This document shows positions 19,127 through 27,503 of a DNA stretch of 64,000 nt, one piece after another. This stretch comes from Archaeoglobus sulfaticallidus PM70-1 (GTDB lineage Archaea; Halobacteriota; Archaeoglobi; Archaeoglobales; Archaeoglobaceae): contig NC_021169.1 of the NCBI RefSeq assembly GCF_000385565.1, forward strand, positions 1,780,571 through 1,844,570, given 5' to 3'. The first letter of the stretch is position 1. Every line of letters starts with the position of its first letter. The position numbers and the translations under genes are program-made. The notes under the pieces were generated by a model that worked only from the letters and a program-made list of their open reading frames with translations, was not told the origin of the DNA and made no database searches.

Positions 19127-19156
19127 ATGTTAGCTAATTGGCCAATTAGCTAACAT
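19127..19156. promoter_or_regulatory. 30-bp perfect palindrome made of three 8-bp palindromes
   Basis: Arms of 15 bp are exactly complementary around the centre 19141/19142. Inside are three consecutive 8-bp palindromes: TTAGCTAA at 19130-19137, TTGGCCAA at 19138-19145 and TTAGCTAA at 19146-19153. There is no loop, so it is a poor RNA hairpin terminator and a good protein-binding site. It lies between the 3' end of the SRP RNA and the start of the EamA operon, just upstream of the latter's TATA-like box. Confidence 0.7.
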
Positions 19157-19183
19157 GGCAAGTAAGTGGTTAGTAAAACAAAA

Positions 19184-19498
19184 TGAGGTGGGAACGCCTC
19201 GGGTCGATTCGCTTTGCGGAAAGCCTCTCTCCTCACCCTCTCCTCTCCGCTACCCCGCCAGCGCCGATCGTCCGGAGTTGACCTGCTCCCTTCCGGGCCT
19301 GAGTCGGTTCCTCCGGCGAATACTGCGGACATTCCCTCCAGAAAGCCCAGCAGTAACCGCCGGCCCGACGGGACGGAGACTCTGCAAGGGGGAGGAGAGT
19401 CCAGCTTTCCGCTCCACGAACCTTCCCTCGGCTTCGGCTCCCGCATATCGACGGTTTCGGGTCACAGGGGACGCCGAACCCCCCAGCCTATCCCACCG
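19184..19498 (-). ncRNA. ffs: signal recognition particle (7S/SRP) RNA
   Basis: A sharply GC-rich island about 315 bases long in a moderate-GC genome. Read on the minus strand it begins GGTGGGATAGGCTGGGG and closes with GTTCCCACC, the end-pairing helix of archaeal 7S RNA. The universally conserved helix 8 core (CCCGGAAGGGAGCAG on the minus strand) is near 19285-19300 with its GGAA tetraloop, and GTGACCC with CCGAAACC lies in the 5' domain. It forms SRP with SRP19 and SRP54 for co-translational targeting. A TTAATATA box (19518-19525) sits about 24 bp upstream, and a T-rich stretch follows the 3' end (minus strand ATTTTGTTTTAC, 19172-19183) as probable terminator. Open frames over this island are spurious. 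Confidence 0.95.
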
Positions 19499-19511
19499 TA
19501 TATCTCTCTCC

Positions 19512-19530
19512 GACAGGTATATTAAGCTTT
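19512..19530. promoter_or_regulatory. shared bidirectional TATA region of SRP RNA and HTH gene
   Basis: TATATTAA at 19518-19525 reads as TTAATATA on the minus strand. It is about 24 bp before the SRP RNA 5' end and about 27 bp before the ATG at 19549 in the other direction. The same box could serve both promoters; if so the HTH gene is leaderless. Confidence 0.5.
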
Positions 19531-19548
19531 TGCGATAAAATCTGAGAT

Positions 19549-19794
19549 ATGAAGGAAACTCTTGGAAAGATAATCTCAAACAACAACATGGTCAGAATTC
19601 TTAAAATTTTGAACAAGAAGGATAGCTCAATCAGAGCAATATCCAAGCACCTGAGAGTTCCGGAAAATATTGCAAAGTCCCTGATTAAGGATCTGGAGGC
19701 TGACGGAATTTTGTCAATTAATGGGGATAATGTCTCCATAACGGAATACGGGAAAGAAATCTCTCAGGAACTGACAAGAATGGGTGTGAGATAG
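19549..19794 (+). CDS. small winged-helix DNA-binding protein
   Basis: 81 residues forming one winged helix-turn-helix: IIEIL-like first helix, a recognition-helix segment SIRAISKHLRVPENIAKSLIK near residues 27-47, then a wing LSINGDNVSITEYGKEI. It has no ligand domain. It lies 7 bp before a radical SAM gene with which it is probably co-transcribed, and starts 51 bp from the SRP RNA 5' end in the opposite direction. It could regulate that operon; target unknown. Confidence 0.65.
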   Translation: MKETLGKIISNNNMVRILKILNKKDSSIRAISKHLRVPENIAKSLIKDLEADGILSINGDNVSITEYGKEISQELTRMGVR

Positions 19795-19801
19795 GTAGAA
19801 A

Positions 19802-20950
19802 ATGATGCTGAAGGAGTACGAGGAAAGAGGAGACAAGGTTTTTTTGTTGAGGGGAATAGTTGAGGTTAGAATACCCATCAAAGCTTATGAGCGATTGATA
19901 AAGAGAAAAGATAAGGAGTACATAATCTCTTTTGGTGAGCCAAGAAAGGTTTTGAACCACATCACAAAAAGAGAACTCGTTTTTGTTACGAAAGAGAGTG
20001 GAATTCCTCTTTTGGGAAGTTCAAGCTTTGGCTTGATCGACAGGGGTACAAATTTAATTCAGGTAAGGCCCATCACCGGATGCAATCTGAGATGTATCTT
20101 CTGCAGCGTTGATGAAGGAAAGAAGAGTAAAACCAGAGCTACGGACTACATTGTGGATCCGGACTATCTGGTGGAGGTGCTGAAGCAGGTTGTTGAGTTC
20201 AAGGGGGAAGGAGTTGAAGTGCACATCGATGGTCAGGGTGAACCTCTGCTCTATCCATATATGGAAGATCTACTATCGAAGATCTCAAAGATAAAGGGTG
20301 TTAGCATAATATCAATGCAAACCAACGGAATCCTGCTTAATGAGAGCAAGATATCTGCCCTCGAGGAATATGTAACGAGGTTCAACCTCTCATTAAGCTC
20401 CCTCGACAGAGATACCGCAAGCAGGCTGTCAGGCATCAAGTATCCTGTAGAGAGGGTGACGAGAAACGCCGAGATGATTGCAAACAGCAAGGCAGACCTC
20501 CTGATAGCCCCGGTATGGGTTCCGGGGATCAATGATAGAGATATCGAGAAGATCATAGAGTTCGCGCTGGAGATAAATGCGGGCAAGAGATTTCCACCTC
20601 TCGGAATCCAGAAGTACATACCATACAAGTACGGAAGGAAGCTGAAGAAAGTCATGACCTTTAAGGAGTTCTACGACAGGCTCAGGAAGTGGGAAGAAGA
20701 ATATGGTGTAAAGCTGATACTCAAGCCAGAAGATTTTGGAATGGATAAGAGAAGCAGAATCCCGCATCCGATAAAAAAGGGAGAGATGCACTCTGGCAGA
20801 ATTGTTGCCAATGGGAGGCTGTTTGGTGAAAGGATGGTTGCGGTCAGGGACAGGGTTGTAACCATCAGATGCGACAAAAGAGTTGGCGATCATGTTAAAT
20901 TCAGAATAACTGCGGATAAGGACGGCATATTCTATGGAGAGGTCGTTTGA
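19802..20950 (+). CDS. radical SAM enzyme of unknown function (COG2100 type)
   Basis: 382 residues. The radical SAM CX3CX2C cluster site is CNLRCIFC near residue 95, followed by a GQGEPLLYP SAM-binding motif near 145 and a TIM-barrel-like core. The C-terminal 70 residues (from about 315; SGRIVANGRLFGERMVAV) resemble a TRAM/OB-type RNA-binding extension. The N-terminal 80 residues precede the barrel. Archaeal members are uncharacterised; the RNA-binding-like tail hints at RNA or tRNA modification, which is inference. It follows the small HTH gene. Confidence 0.75.
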   Translation: MMLKEYEERGDKVFLLRGIVEVRIPIKAYERLIKRKDKEYIISFGEPRKVLNHITKRELVFVTKESGIPLLGSSSFGLIDRGTNLIQVRPITGCNLRCIFCSVDEGKKSKTRATDYIVDPDYLVEVLKQVVEFKGEGVEVHIDGQGEPLLYPYMEDLLSKISKIKGVSIISMQTNGILLNESKISALEEYVTRFNLSLSSLDRDTASRLSGIKYPVERVTRNAEMIANSKADLLIAPVWVPGINDRDIEKIIEFALEINAGKRFPPLGIQKYIPYKYGRKLKKVMTFKEFYDRLRKWEEEYGVKLILKPEDFGMDKRSRIPHPIKKGEMHSGRIVANGRLFGERMVAVRDRVVTIRCDKRVGDHVKFRITADKDGIFYGEVV

Positions 20951-21051
20951 ATGAGACTAACCACCACCGTCAGATACTTTAAAGTAAAAATAATTCGAGA
21001 ACATCCAATCTAGGGAAAATTTCATATAATAACAACCGTACAGTTGCCACG

Positions 21052-21711
21052 ATGAAAAGAGTACTGATTACATTCCTCATAGCACTTATACTGATGCTCA
21101 TCGGGTCGTATAATGCTCTGCTCATGCTGCCCGAATCACCAACGCCTCAACTATCAAACAACTACAGAATAATATTCTTCCATCTGCCCTCTGCGATAAC
21201 TTCATTCATCGCATTCACAACAACGCTGATTTTCTCGATTATCTATCTGACTAAAAACGATATCAGGTACGATATTTATGCAGTGACATCCGCAAAGGCA
21301 GGAATATTTCTAATAACATCCGCACTCATCAGCGGATCCGTATGGGCGAAGGTAGCATGGAACTCATACTGGAACTGGGATCCAAGAGAAACCGCTGTGC
21401 TGATACTGTGGTTCGTCTATGCAGGATACTTCGCACTGAGGAGTTCAATTGATGACATTGAAGCTAAAGCGAGGAACTCAGCAGTTCTCGCGATCTTTGG
21501 ATATGCCACAGTTCCCCTGTCTTATTTATCATCAAAAATAGGATTTTCGCTACATCCCACCACAAGCGAACTCAGAATCGGTATAAATGTTGGGATGACC
21601 CTCACCATAATGCTTCTCGGATTCATACTTATGTATATAGCCTACATGTTCATTGAGAGTAAAGCAGAAAGGATGAATTTTGAATCTACGGGAGGTGAAA
21701 GCTTTGAATGA
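21052..21711 (+). CDS. ccmC: cytochrome c maturation heme-handling protein CcmC
   Basis: 219 residues with six membrane helices. The tryptophan-rich periplasmic heme-binding WWD motif is WNSYWNWDPRET near residue 105. Histidines flank it in HLPS (near 44) and LHPT (near 165), the usual axial ligands. CcmC loads heme onto the CcmE chaperone for c-type cytochrome assembly. Neither CcmE, CcmF nor the CcmAB transporter is adjacent. A TATA-like CATATAATA lies near 21022-21031. The stop overlaps a small CcmD-like gene by 8 bp. Confidence 0.87.
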   Translation: MKRVLITFLIALILMLIGSYNALLMLPESPTPQLSNNYRIIFFHLPSAITSFIAFTTTLIFSIIYLTKNDIRYDIYAVTSAKAGIFLITSALISGSVWAKVAWNSYWNWDPRETAVLILWFVYAGYFALRSSIDDIEAKARNSAVLAIFGYATVPLSYLSSKIGFSLHPTTSELRIGINVGMTLTIMLLGFILMYIAYMFIESKAERMNFESTGGESFE

Positions 21712-21832
21712 CTTCACAAGCGTTTTTATAGCCGTTGTGGTTGTTATGGTCTCATGGCTGATACTGTTCTCTTTAACATACATGAAGCTGAAAAAATTGG
21801 AGAAACTAATTGAATCCAAAGCTGAGAATTAA
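21704..21832 (+). CDS. ccmD: CcmD-like single-pass membrane peptide
   Basis: A 42-residue protein starting with TTG 21704, four bases after GGTGAA (full Shine-Dalgarno GGAGGTGA), overlapping the end of ccmC by 8 bp. One membrane helix ([19 protein letters not shown]) is followed by a charged helix [10 protein letters not shown], the layout of CcmD, which stabilises CcmC-CcmE interaction in heme delivery. It overlaps the end of the convergent TFB gene by 4 bp. Position and shape, more than sequence identity, support the call. Confidence 0.7.
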   Translation: MNDFTSVFIAVVVVMVSWLILFSLTYMKLKKLEKLIESKAEN

Positions 21833-22818
21833 AGGATTATCTCTATCCCCAGTTTTTCTGCAAGCTCCTTGTATCTATTTCTGATCGTTACCTCAGTAAC
21901 TCCAGCAACCTCGGCAACCTCTCTCTGAGTTCTCCTTTCTCCACCAAGAATTGATGCGATGTATATGGCTGCAGCGGCTACTCCAGTTGGACCCCTTCCC
22001 GATGTAAGCTCTTTCTCTTCCGCCTTCTTGATTATCTCAATTGCTTTCTTCTGAATGTCTCCGCTAAGATTTAACGCTGCACAGAATCTCGGGACATAGT
22101 CTGTGGGGCTTGTCGGCATCAGCTTCAACCCAAGCTCTCTTGCTATGAACCTGTATGTCCTGCCTATCTCCTTCCTGTCAACTCTCGAGTATGTTGCTAT
22201 CTCGTCGAGCGTTCTTGGCACTCCTGCCTGTCTGCATGCAGCGTAGAGTGCTGCGGCAACAACACCTTCTATGCTCCTGCCCCTTATCAGGTTCTTATCA
22301 ACAGCCTTCCTGTAAACAACAGCAGCCGTCTCCCTAACTGGCTTCGGCAAGCCGAGAGCAGAAGCCATTCTGTCAAGCTCGCTCAATGCAAAAGCCAGAT
22401 TTCTCTCCGTAGCGTTGCTGATCCTTATTCTCCTCTGCCACTTTCTTAGCCTGAAAAGCTGTGCCCTGTTTCTGACTGATATGGATTTACCATAGAAATC
22501 TTTGTTGCTCCAGTCAATTATCGTCGACAAACCTTTATCGTGGATAGTGTATGTTACTGGGGCTCCTACCCTACTCCTTCTCTCTTTCTGCTCGCTATCA
22601 AATGCTCTCCATTCTGGACCGGCATCAATGTAAGTATCGTCAATAACAAGTCCGCAATCCTGACAGATGAATTCTCCCCTTCTGTAATCTCGGATCAATC
22701 TCGGGCTGCCACACTCAGGGCAGATGTCGAGACTCTCCTCCCTCTCAATTTCTTTCCTTTCTACTTCTTTTTCTAGCTCTTTCCTTTCTACTTCTTTTAC
22801 CTTTTCTATTTCTGCCAT
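21829..22818 (-). CDS. tfb: transcription initiation factor B (TFB)
   Basis: 329 residues. Archaeal TFIIB homologue that recruits RNA polymerase to TBP-bound promoters and reads the BRE. The zinc ribbon has two CX2C pairs (CPEC and CQDC, near residues 33-53), then the B-reader ([15 protein letters not shown]) and two cyclin repeats, with the BRE-reading C-terminal helix-turn-helix at [23 protein letters not shown] 22818 follows GGTGAG with a four-base spacer. The first 30 residues are a charged E/K/R-rich extension with a nine-residue tandem repeat ([18 protein letters not shown]). This DNA also encodes the end of Gar1 in another frame. Confidence 0.96.
   Translation of the reverse strand: MAEIEKVKEVERKELEKEVERKEIEREESLDICPECGSPRLIRDYRRGEFICQDCGLVIDDTYIDAGPEWRAFDSEQKERRSRVGAPVTYTIHDKGLSTIIDWSNKDFYGKSISVRNRAQLFRLRKWQRRIRISNATERNLAFALSELDRMASALGLPKPVRETAAVVYRKAVDKNLIRGRSIEGVVAAALYAACRQAGVPRTLDEIATYSRVDRKEIGRTYRFIARELGLKLMPTSPTDYVPRFCAALNLSGDIQKKAIEIIKKAEEKELTSGRGPTGVAAAAIYIASILGGERRTQREVAEVAGVTEVTIRNRYKELAEKLGIEIIL
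22744..22797 (-). repeat. 27-bp tandem repeat inside the gar1/tfb overlap
   Basis: Two adjacent purine-rich 27-bp units (22771-22797 and 22744-22770) are nearly identical. In the TFB frame they give KEVERKELE and KEVERKEIE. In the Gar1 frame they give the repeated KRSRKER pattern. Confidence 0.8.
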
Positions 22819-23056
22819 TATCCTCACCTTTAACAAATAACATTTCATCTGCTAATTTTTCCAGATTTAGACCCTTTTTGGGTTTTATCAGCAGGAACGG
22901 GGATTTGACCGGACCTATTATGTCATAAACTCTACCAACGATTTCGAGTTTTCTTGTAACCAGCTGTGATCCAATTTTTGGAAGCTTGTTGGGGTTCGCC
23001 TTAACCACGACGAACCTCTTTGTGACATGGCTGACCTTTCCAGCTTCTTTCAGCAT
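22745..23056 (-). CDS. gar1: H/ACA RNA-protein component Gar1
   Basis: About 103 residues. The Gar1 beta-barrel core ([46 protein letters not shown]) spans roughly residues 5-78. Gar1 joins Cbf5, Nop10 and L7Ae in H/ACA particles that make pseudouridine in rRNA. ATG 23056 follows GAGGGGG. After the core comes an unusual 25-residue Arg/Lys-rich tail that reads into the start of tfb for 74 bp in a different frame. Gar1 next to TFB is a common archaeal arrangement; the long dual-coding overlap is not required by it. Confidence 0.9.
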   Translation of the reverse strand: MLKEAGKVSHVTKRFVVVKANPNKLPKIGSQLVTRKLEIVGRVYDIIGPVKSPFLLIKPKKGLNLEKLADEMLFVKGEDNGRNRKGKRSRKERARKRSRKERN

Positions 23057-23279
23057 AATCCCCCTCAATTTAAGATTTGCGAAAACTTTTTATCTTCTGT
23101 AATCTAATATTTAAGCTTTTCTCATTAATAAACTTTTCTGTTAACAGTGTGTTTGAAAATAGATTAAAATGACGGGGTAGTGACTTTCAGATCAAAACTG
23201 AACTTAAACAATCAATTATTTTAAATTCCTATAGCTGTCTGGGTAGTTTTTGAGATCGAAGTTCGAGAAAATGTACGGA

Positions 23280-23750
23280 TTATTCACTCATGAGTTCGCT
23301 GATGTCCACGCCATGTGTTTCTTTAACGACATTCAGCACAACCATGGTGTATGTTTTGACAACATGCTCCATTCCGGCAACCTTTTTGACGAATCTGTTG
23401 AGTGATTCCCTATCCATGAATTTCGCTACCAGAATCATGTCGAATTCGCCGGTTACATCATAAACTGCAGTCACATGTGGTTCTTTTGCAATTTCTTCCT
23501 CTATCGCTACAAGATAGCCACCCTCTGCAGTTACACCTATGACCGCTATAATGTTGAATCCAAGCTTTGAGTGGTCTATTACCGGGATGAACTTCTTTAT
23601 TATGCCCATTCGCTTTAACTTATTAATCCTGTTGTAAACTGTCCCCTCCGCAACTCCAAGTTTTTCAGCAATCTCTCTGAGACTTTTTCTCGCGTCTTCC
23701 TGCAACTCTATCAGGATCTTTATATCCGTATCATCGAGTTTCTCGGCCAT
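23280..23750 (-). CDS. Lrp/AsnC-family transcriptional regulator
   Basis: 156 residues. The N-terminal helix-turn-helix (DTDIKILIELQEDARKSLREIAEKLGV, then AEGTVYNRINKL) is followed by a RAM ligand-binding domain (about 60-145). Effector probably an amino acid, not determinable here. It is a single gene. Its upstream region (about 23785-23810) contains CCTAACCTAACC and an inverted TTGCCTAG element that could be autoregulatory sites. Confidence 0.9.
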   Translation of the reverse strand: MAEKLDDTDIKILIELQEDARKSLREIAEKLGVAEGTVYNRINKLKRMGIIKKFIPVIDHSKLGFNIIAVIGVTAEGGYLVAIEEEIAKEPHVTAVYDVTGEFDMILVAKFMDRESLNRFVKKVAGMEHVVKTYTMVVLNVVKETHGVDISELMSE

Positions 23751-23887
23751 AACCTATCCCCTTTATTACAATTTTTTAATTTTAGTGGCCTAACCTAACC
23801 AAATATTGCCTAGATAAATGTACAAAATTAAAAATATTTAATATTTGTGCAGATTTCTCAAAAAATTGAAATTTTTTTCCGAAGTGA

Positions 23888-24103
23888 CTATTCAACTACT
23901 TCGGCAAAACAGTACTTGTTCAGTACTTTTGTTATCCTAACGGTTACTTCCTGATCAACCTCAACATTTGGCACGAACACAACATATCCGCTGATTCTTG
24001 CAATTCCGTCTCCCTTCTCACCGATCGCTTCAACGGTTACGGTTCTAATATCGCCAACATTTACTGGCGGATTTCTTTCCATTCCAAACTCAAATTTATT
24101 CAA
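23888..24103 (-). CDS. single TRAM-domain protein
   Basis: About 71 residues, essentially one TRAM domain (VGDIRTVTVEAIGEKGDGIARISGYVVFVP, ending YCFAEVVE). Stand-alone archaeal TRAM proteins bind RNA and act like cold-shock chaperones. I prefer TTG 24103, seven bases after GGAGGG, to TTG 24118 that lies within that ribosome-binding site; the internal ATG 24082 is also possible. Monocistronic. Confidence 0.8.
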   Translation of the reverse strand: MNKFEFGMERNPPVNVGDIRTVTVEAIGEKGDGIARISGYVVFVPNVEVDQEVTVRITKVLNKYCFAEVVE

Positions 24104-24273
24104 ACAAATTCCCTCCAATTTTCTGGTTCGTAAAAGTCTATTCTCAGATTATTTAAATGTTTCCCTCAACATCTGGCGATTTAGGCCGAAAAATTATAAA
24201 ATTAGGCTCAAACAGACTGAATCGCAGGGTTTATGGGAAAAATATTTCTACTTAGCTACAGAATCCAACTCAG

Positions 24274-25647
24274 ATGGACATTCCAAGGATCGTCATAGCC
24301 GGGATAAAGAGCAAGGTCGGAAAAACGATGATTTCAATTGGGCTTATGAGGGCTTTAACAAACAGAGGTTACAAAGTCCAGCCATTCAAAGTTGGTCCGG
24401 ATTTTATAGACCCTGGCTTTCACAACATAGCTACAGGCAGAAAATCGAGAAACATCGACAGTTTCATGATGGATTCTTACAGCATAATTGAGACCTTTGA
24501 AAGGAACTGTAAAGGTGCTGACATTGCGATAATCGAGGGAAAAACCGGATTGTTTGATTCCCATGATGCCATAGATGAACGTGGCAGTACAGCTCATATC
24601 GCCAAAATTCTGAGAAGTCCTGTTATACTCGTTGCAGATGTTGAAAGGATGTCAAGAACAGCTGCTGCGATGATATACGGATACAAAGAATTCGATAAGT
24701 ATGTCAATATCGAAGGAGTCATACTGAACAGAATAGGAAATCCTAGACACCTGAAAAGAGTTGTTCTGGCAGTAGAAAAGCTTTCAGGAGTTAGAGTTAT
24801 CGGAGCAATTCCAAGAGAGAACATCGACATGCCATACAGACATCTCGGCTTAATCCCAGCTCATGAAAGGCAGGAGTACGAGATGCTCTTTGACAGACTT
24901 GCTGATATCGTGGAAAAGAATGTCGATGTGGATAGGATTATCGAGATCAGCTGTAATGCTGAAAGCCTGGAAGATGTGAAGCCAAACCCACTTTTCATTC
25001 CAGCGGAAAAAAGAGTCGGAGTGGCTGGAGTAATCCAAGATAAGCCCTTTTCATTTTACTATGAGGATAACCTTGATGCTCTCAGTGCCAGAGGTATTGA
25101 GCTGAAATATATAGATTCTCTGAACGACAAAAAGCTTCCAGAAATCGATTTCCTGTATATCGGTGGTGGTTTTCCTGAAGTCTTTGTGGAAGAGCTTGAA
25201 AAAAATGATTCGCTCAGGAAAGATATTTACGAGTTTTGTGATGACAACAATCCAGTCTATGCAGAGTGCGGGGGGCTGATGTACTTGGGAGAAAGCATAA
25301 TAACAGATGGAGAATACGAAATGGTTGGTTTTCTAACTTTCAAAACAGAAATGAACAGAAAATTCCATGCTCTCGGCTATACTGTTTGTGAGGTAGCAAA
25401 AGATACTTTTGCTTTTGATCGTGGAGATCAGATAAAGGGACACGAATTCCATTACTCCAGGGTTATACCTTCAAGGAAGCTGGATTTCGCATTTAAAGTC
25501 CTGAGGGGTAAGGGGATAAACGGTGAGTTTGATGGTGTAATCAAAAAATCCACCCTTGCCTGTTACCAACATTTGAATGTTCTGAGCTATCCGAAATTCG
25601 TGTTTAAAATTGCATCTGCTATAAAAACCAAAAACACTGTATTTTAA
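24274..25647 (+). CDS. cbiA: cobyrinate (or Ni-sirohydrochlorin) a,c-diamide synthase
   Basis: 457 residues. An N-terminal ATP-binding domain (Walker-like GIKSKVGKTMISIGL near residue 10; KVGPDFIDPGFH) is joined to a class I glutamine amidotransferase domain with nucleophile Cys in YAECGGLMYLG near residue 330. It amidates the a and c side chains of a cobyrinic acid or related tetrapyrrole. The family includes CbiA of cobalamin synthesis and CfbB of F430 synthesis, and sequence alone does not separate them here. The usual C-terminal YxHLH motif reads CYQHLNVLSYP, with Asn for the last His. No other cobalamin gene is adjacent. Confidence 0.83.
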   Translation: MDIPRIVIAGIKSKVGKTMISIGLMRALTNRGYKVQPFKVGPDFIDPGFHNIATGRKSRNIDSFMMDSYSIIETFERNCKGADIAIIEGKTGLFDSHDAIDERGSTAHIAKILRSPVILVADVERMSRTAAAMIYGYKEFDKYVNIEGVILNRIGNPRHLKRVVLAVEKLSGVRVIGAIPRENIDMPYRHLGLIPAHERQEYEMLFDRLADIVEKNVDVDRIIEISCNAESLEDVKPNPLFIPAEKRVGVAGVIQDKPFSFYYEDNLDALSARGIELKYIDSLNDKKLPEIDFLYIGGGFPEVFVEELEKNDSLRKDIYEFCDDNNPVYAECGGLMYLGESIITDGEYEMVGFLTFKTEMNRKFHALGYTVCEVAKDTFAFDRGDQIKGHEFHYSRVIPSRKLDFAFKVLRGKGINGEFDGVIKKSTLACYQHLNVLSYPKFVFKIASAIKTKNTVF

Positions 25648-25806
25648 AAACATTTTTGATCTCTAACTGATTATCCTCTACAGCTTCAGTTTTTGATATG
25701 GAGTATCAATTCAATCTTATATAAAATTTATTATTCTCCATTTTGATAACGAAGTGGAAAATTAAGGAAAAAGTTATTTAACTTTTCTCCACCCAATCAA
25801 TTAGCC

Positions 25807-26721
25807 ATGAAGCACCTCGTGTCGATATCCGATTTGAGCAGGGAGGAAATTGAGAAAATCCTCGATCTCGCTGACAGGTTAAAATCGGAGAGATACAAGG
25901 GGATTGTTGCGGATTACTTGAAGAACAAAAGCCTGGCTATGATCTTTGAGCTTCCATCAACAAGGACAAGGGTCTCTTTTGAAGTAGCAATGTCAGATAT
26001 GGGTGGACATGCATTATACCTGAACTGGAATGATCTACAGCTTGGAAGAGGAGAACCGATAAAGGATACCGCAAGGGTTCTCTCGAGATACGTTCATGCA
26101 ATCATGATAAGAGCGAGAAACCATAAAATTATCGAGGAGCTTGCAAGGCATTCTTCCGTACCTGTGATAAATGGTCTGAGTAATCTTGAGCATCCATGTC
26201 AGATTCTGGCAGATTTAATGACGATCAGAGAGTATAAGAGATCTCTCAGCAAAATAAAGCTCGTATGGGTTGGAGACGGAAACAACGTGTGCAACTCTCT
26301 GATCCTTGCATCGGCGATAATGGGCATAAAGATGGTCTATTCCACACCAGCAGGATACGAACCAGATCAGAGCATCCTTGAGAAGGCTCTCGAACTCGGA
26401 GGAAGTATCGAGTATGTCAGAGAGCCTGAAGAGGCTGTTAAGGATGCAGATGTTATATACACGGATGTCTGGGCATCCATGGGTCAGGAAGCTGAGAGAG
26501 AAAAGAGACTTAAGGTTTTTGCCGACTATCAGGTAAACACCAACCTGCTGAGCTATGCGAACGAGGATGTCATCGTCTTGCACTGCCTGCCAGCTCACAG
26601 GGGTGAGGAGATAACGGATGAGGTTATCGAGAGCTCAAATTCTGTCGTCTATGATCAGGCGGAGAATAGACTGCATGCTCAGAAGGCAATACTTTTAACC
26701 CTGATATCTGAAAAATTTTAG
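25807..26721 (+). CDS. argF: ornithine carbamoyltransferase
   Basis: 304 residues. It makes citrulline from ornithine and carbamoyl phosphate. The carbamoyl-phosphate site STRTRVSFE is near residue 51 and the ornithine-loop [10 protein letters not shown] near 258; DHPCQ is replaced by EHPCQ near residue 128, within family range. First gene of a compact run (argF, nadE, aroK, pssA, mptD) with gaps of 0-11 bp or short overlaps. Confidence 0.96.
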   Translation: MKHLVSISDLSREEIEKILDLADRLKSERYKGIVADYLKNKSLAMIFELPSTRTRVSFEVAMSDMGGHALYLNWNDLQLGRGEPIKDTARVLSRYVHAIMIRARNHKIIEELARHSSVPVINGLSNLEHPCQILADLMTIREYKRSLSKIKLVWVGDGNNVCNSLILASAIMGIKMVYSTPAGYEPDQSILEKALELGGSIEYVREPEEAVKDADVIYTDVWASMGQEAEREKRLKVFADYQVNTNLLSYANEDVIVLHCLPAHRGEEITDEVIESSNSVVYDQAENRLHAQKAILLTLISEKF

Positions 26722-27492
26722 ATGGGTATGAGCATGGAGAAAGTTGAAAAGAGGATAGTGGAATTCATAAGAGACTATGTTAGATCCGCAAATGCCGAAG
26801 GGGTTGTTCTCGGAGTTAGCGGTGGAGTTGACAGTGCCTGTGTGGCTTTTCTCTGCTCTAAAGCGCTGGGTGGAGAGAATGTTCTCGGATTGATAATGCC
26901 AGAGAAAGGGGTTACCAGAGAGGAAGATGTAGAAGATGCGATTGAAGTTTGCAAGAAAGCTGGAATAAAGTACAAGATTGTTGAGATCTCCGATATTCTG
27001 CAGAAGTTCAAAGGGATCTCTTCCTGTGATAGAGACATTGCTCTAGCTAACCTCAAGCCGAGGATAAGGATGGTTCTGAACTACTACTATGCGAACTGCC
27101 TCAACAGGATTGTTGCTGGAACTGGTAACAAGTCAGAGCTGATGGTTGGCTATTTCACAAAGTATGGGGATGGTGGATGCGATTTCCTGCCGATAGGGGA
27201 TCTGTACAAGACAGAAGTTTTCATGCTTGCTGAGCATCTCGGCGTTCCGGAAAGAGTTATCAAAAAGAAACCTTCTGCCGGGCTGTGGGTAGGGCAGACG
27301 GATGAGGATGAGATGGGCATAAGCTATAAAGTGCTGGATGCGATACTCAAAAGAATAGAGAGAGGAGAGATCGAGAAGGCCATTGAGGAATTTGGAAAGG
27401 ACAGTGTTGACAAAGTTAGAGATATGATTGCCAGAAGTGAGCACAAGAGGAGCCTACCAATGGCAGTCAGTTTAAGAGACCTCCTAGATTAA
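26722..27492 (+). CDS. nadE: NH3-dependent NAD+ synthetase
   Basis: 256 residues. It adenylates and amidates nicotinic acid adenine dinucleotide to NAD+. The ATP-pyrophosphatase P-loop LGVSGGVDSA is near residue 30, followed by GTGNKSELMVGYFTKYGDGGCDF near 133 and the KKPSAGLW motif. No glutaminase domain is present, so ammonia is the donor. The annotated ATG directly abuts the argF stop; ATG 26734 is an equally plausible start. Confidence 0.95.
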   Translation: MGMSMEKVEKRIVEFIRDYVRSANAEGVVLGVSGGVDSACVAFLCSKALGGENVLGLIMPEKGVTREEDVEDAIEVCKKAGIKYKIVEISDILQKFKGISSCDRDIALANLKPRIRMVLNYYYANCLNRIVAGTGNKSELMVGYFTKYGDGGCDFLPIGDLYKTEVFMLAEHLGVPERVIKKKPSAGLWVGQTDEDEMGISYKVLDAILKRIERGEIEKAIEEFGKDSVDKVRDMIARSEHKRSLPMAVSLRDLLD

Positions 27493-27503
27493 CGGGCAAC
27501 TAC

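Noticed and set aside
19127-19156. Palindrome as an intrinsic terminator of the SRP RNA
   Set aside because: It has no loop, no U-run directly after it, and a T-rich stretch already follows the RNA's 3' end before the palindrome.
19150-19579. Several overlapping open frames on both strands
   Set aside because: They cover the GC-rich SRP RNA gene; RNA secondary structure and conserved helix 8 explain the composition, and no frame resembles a protein family.
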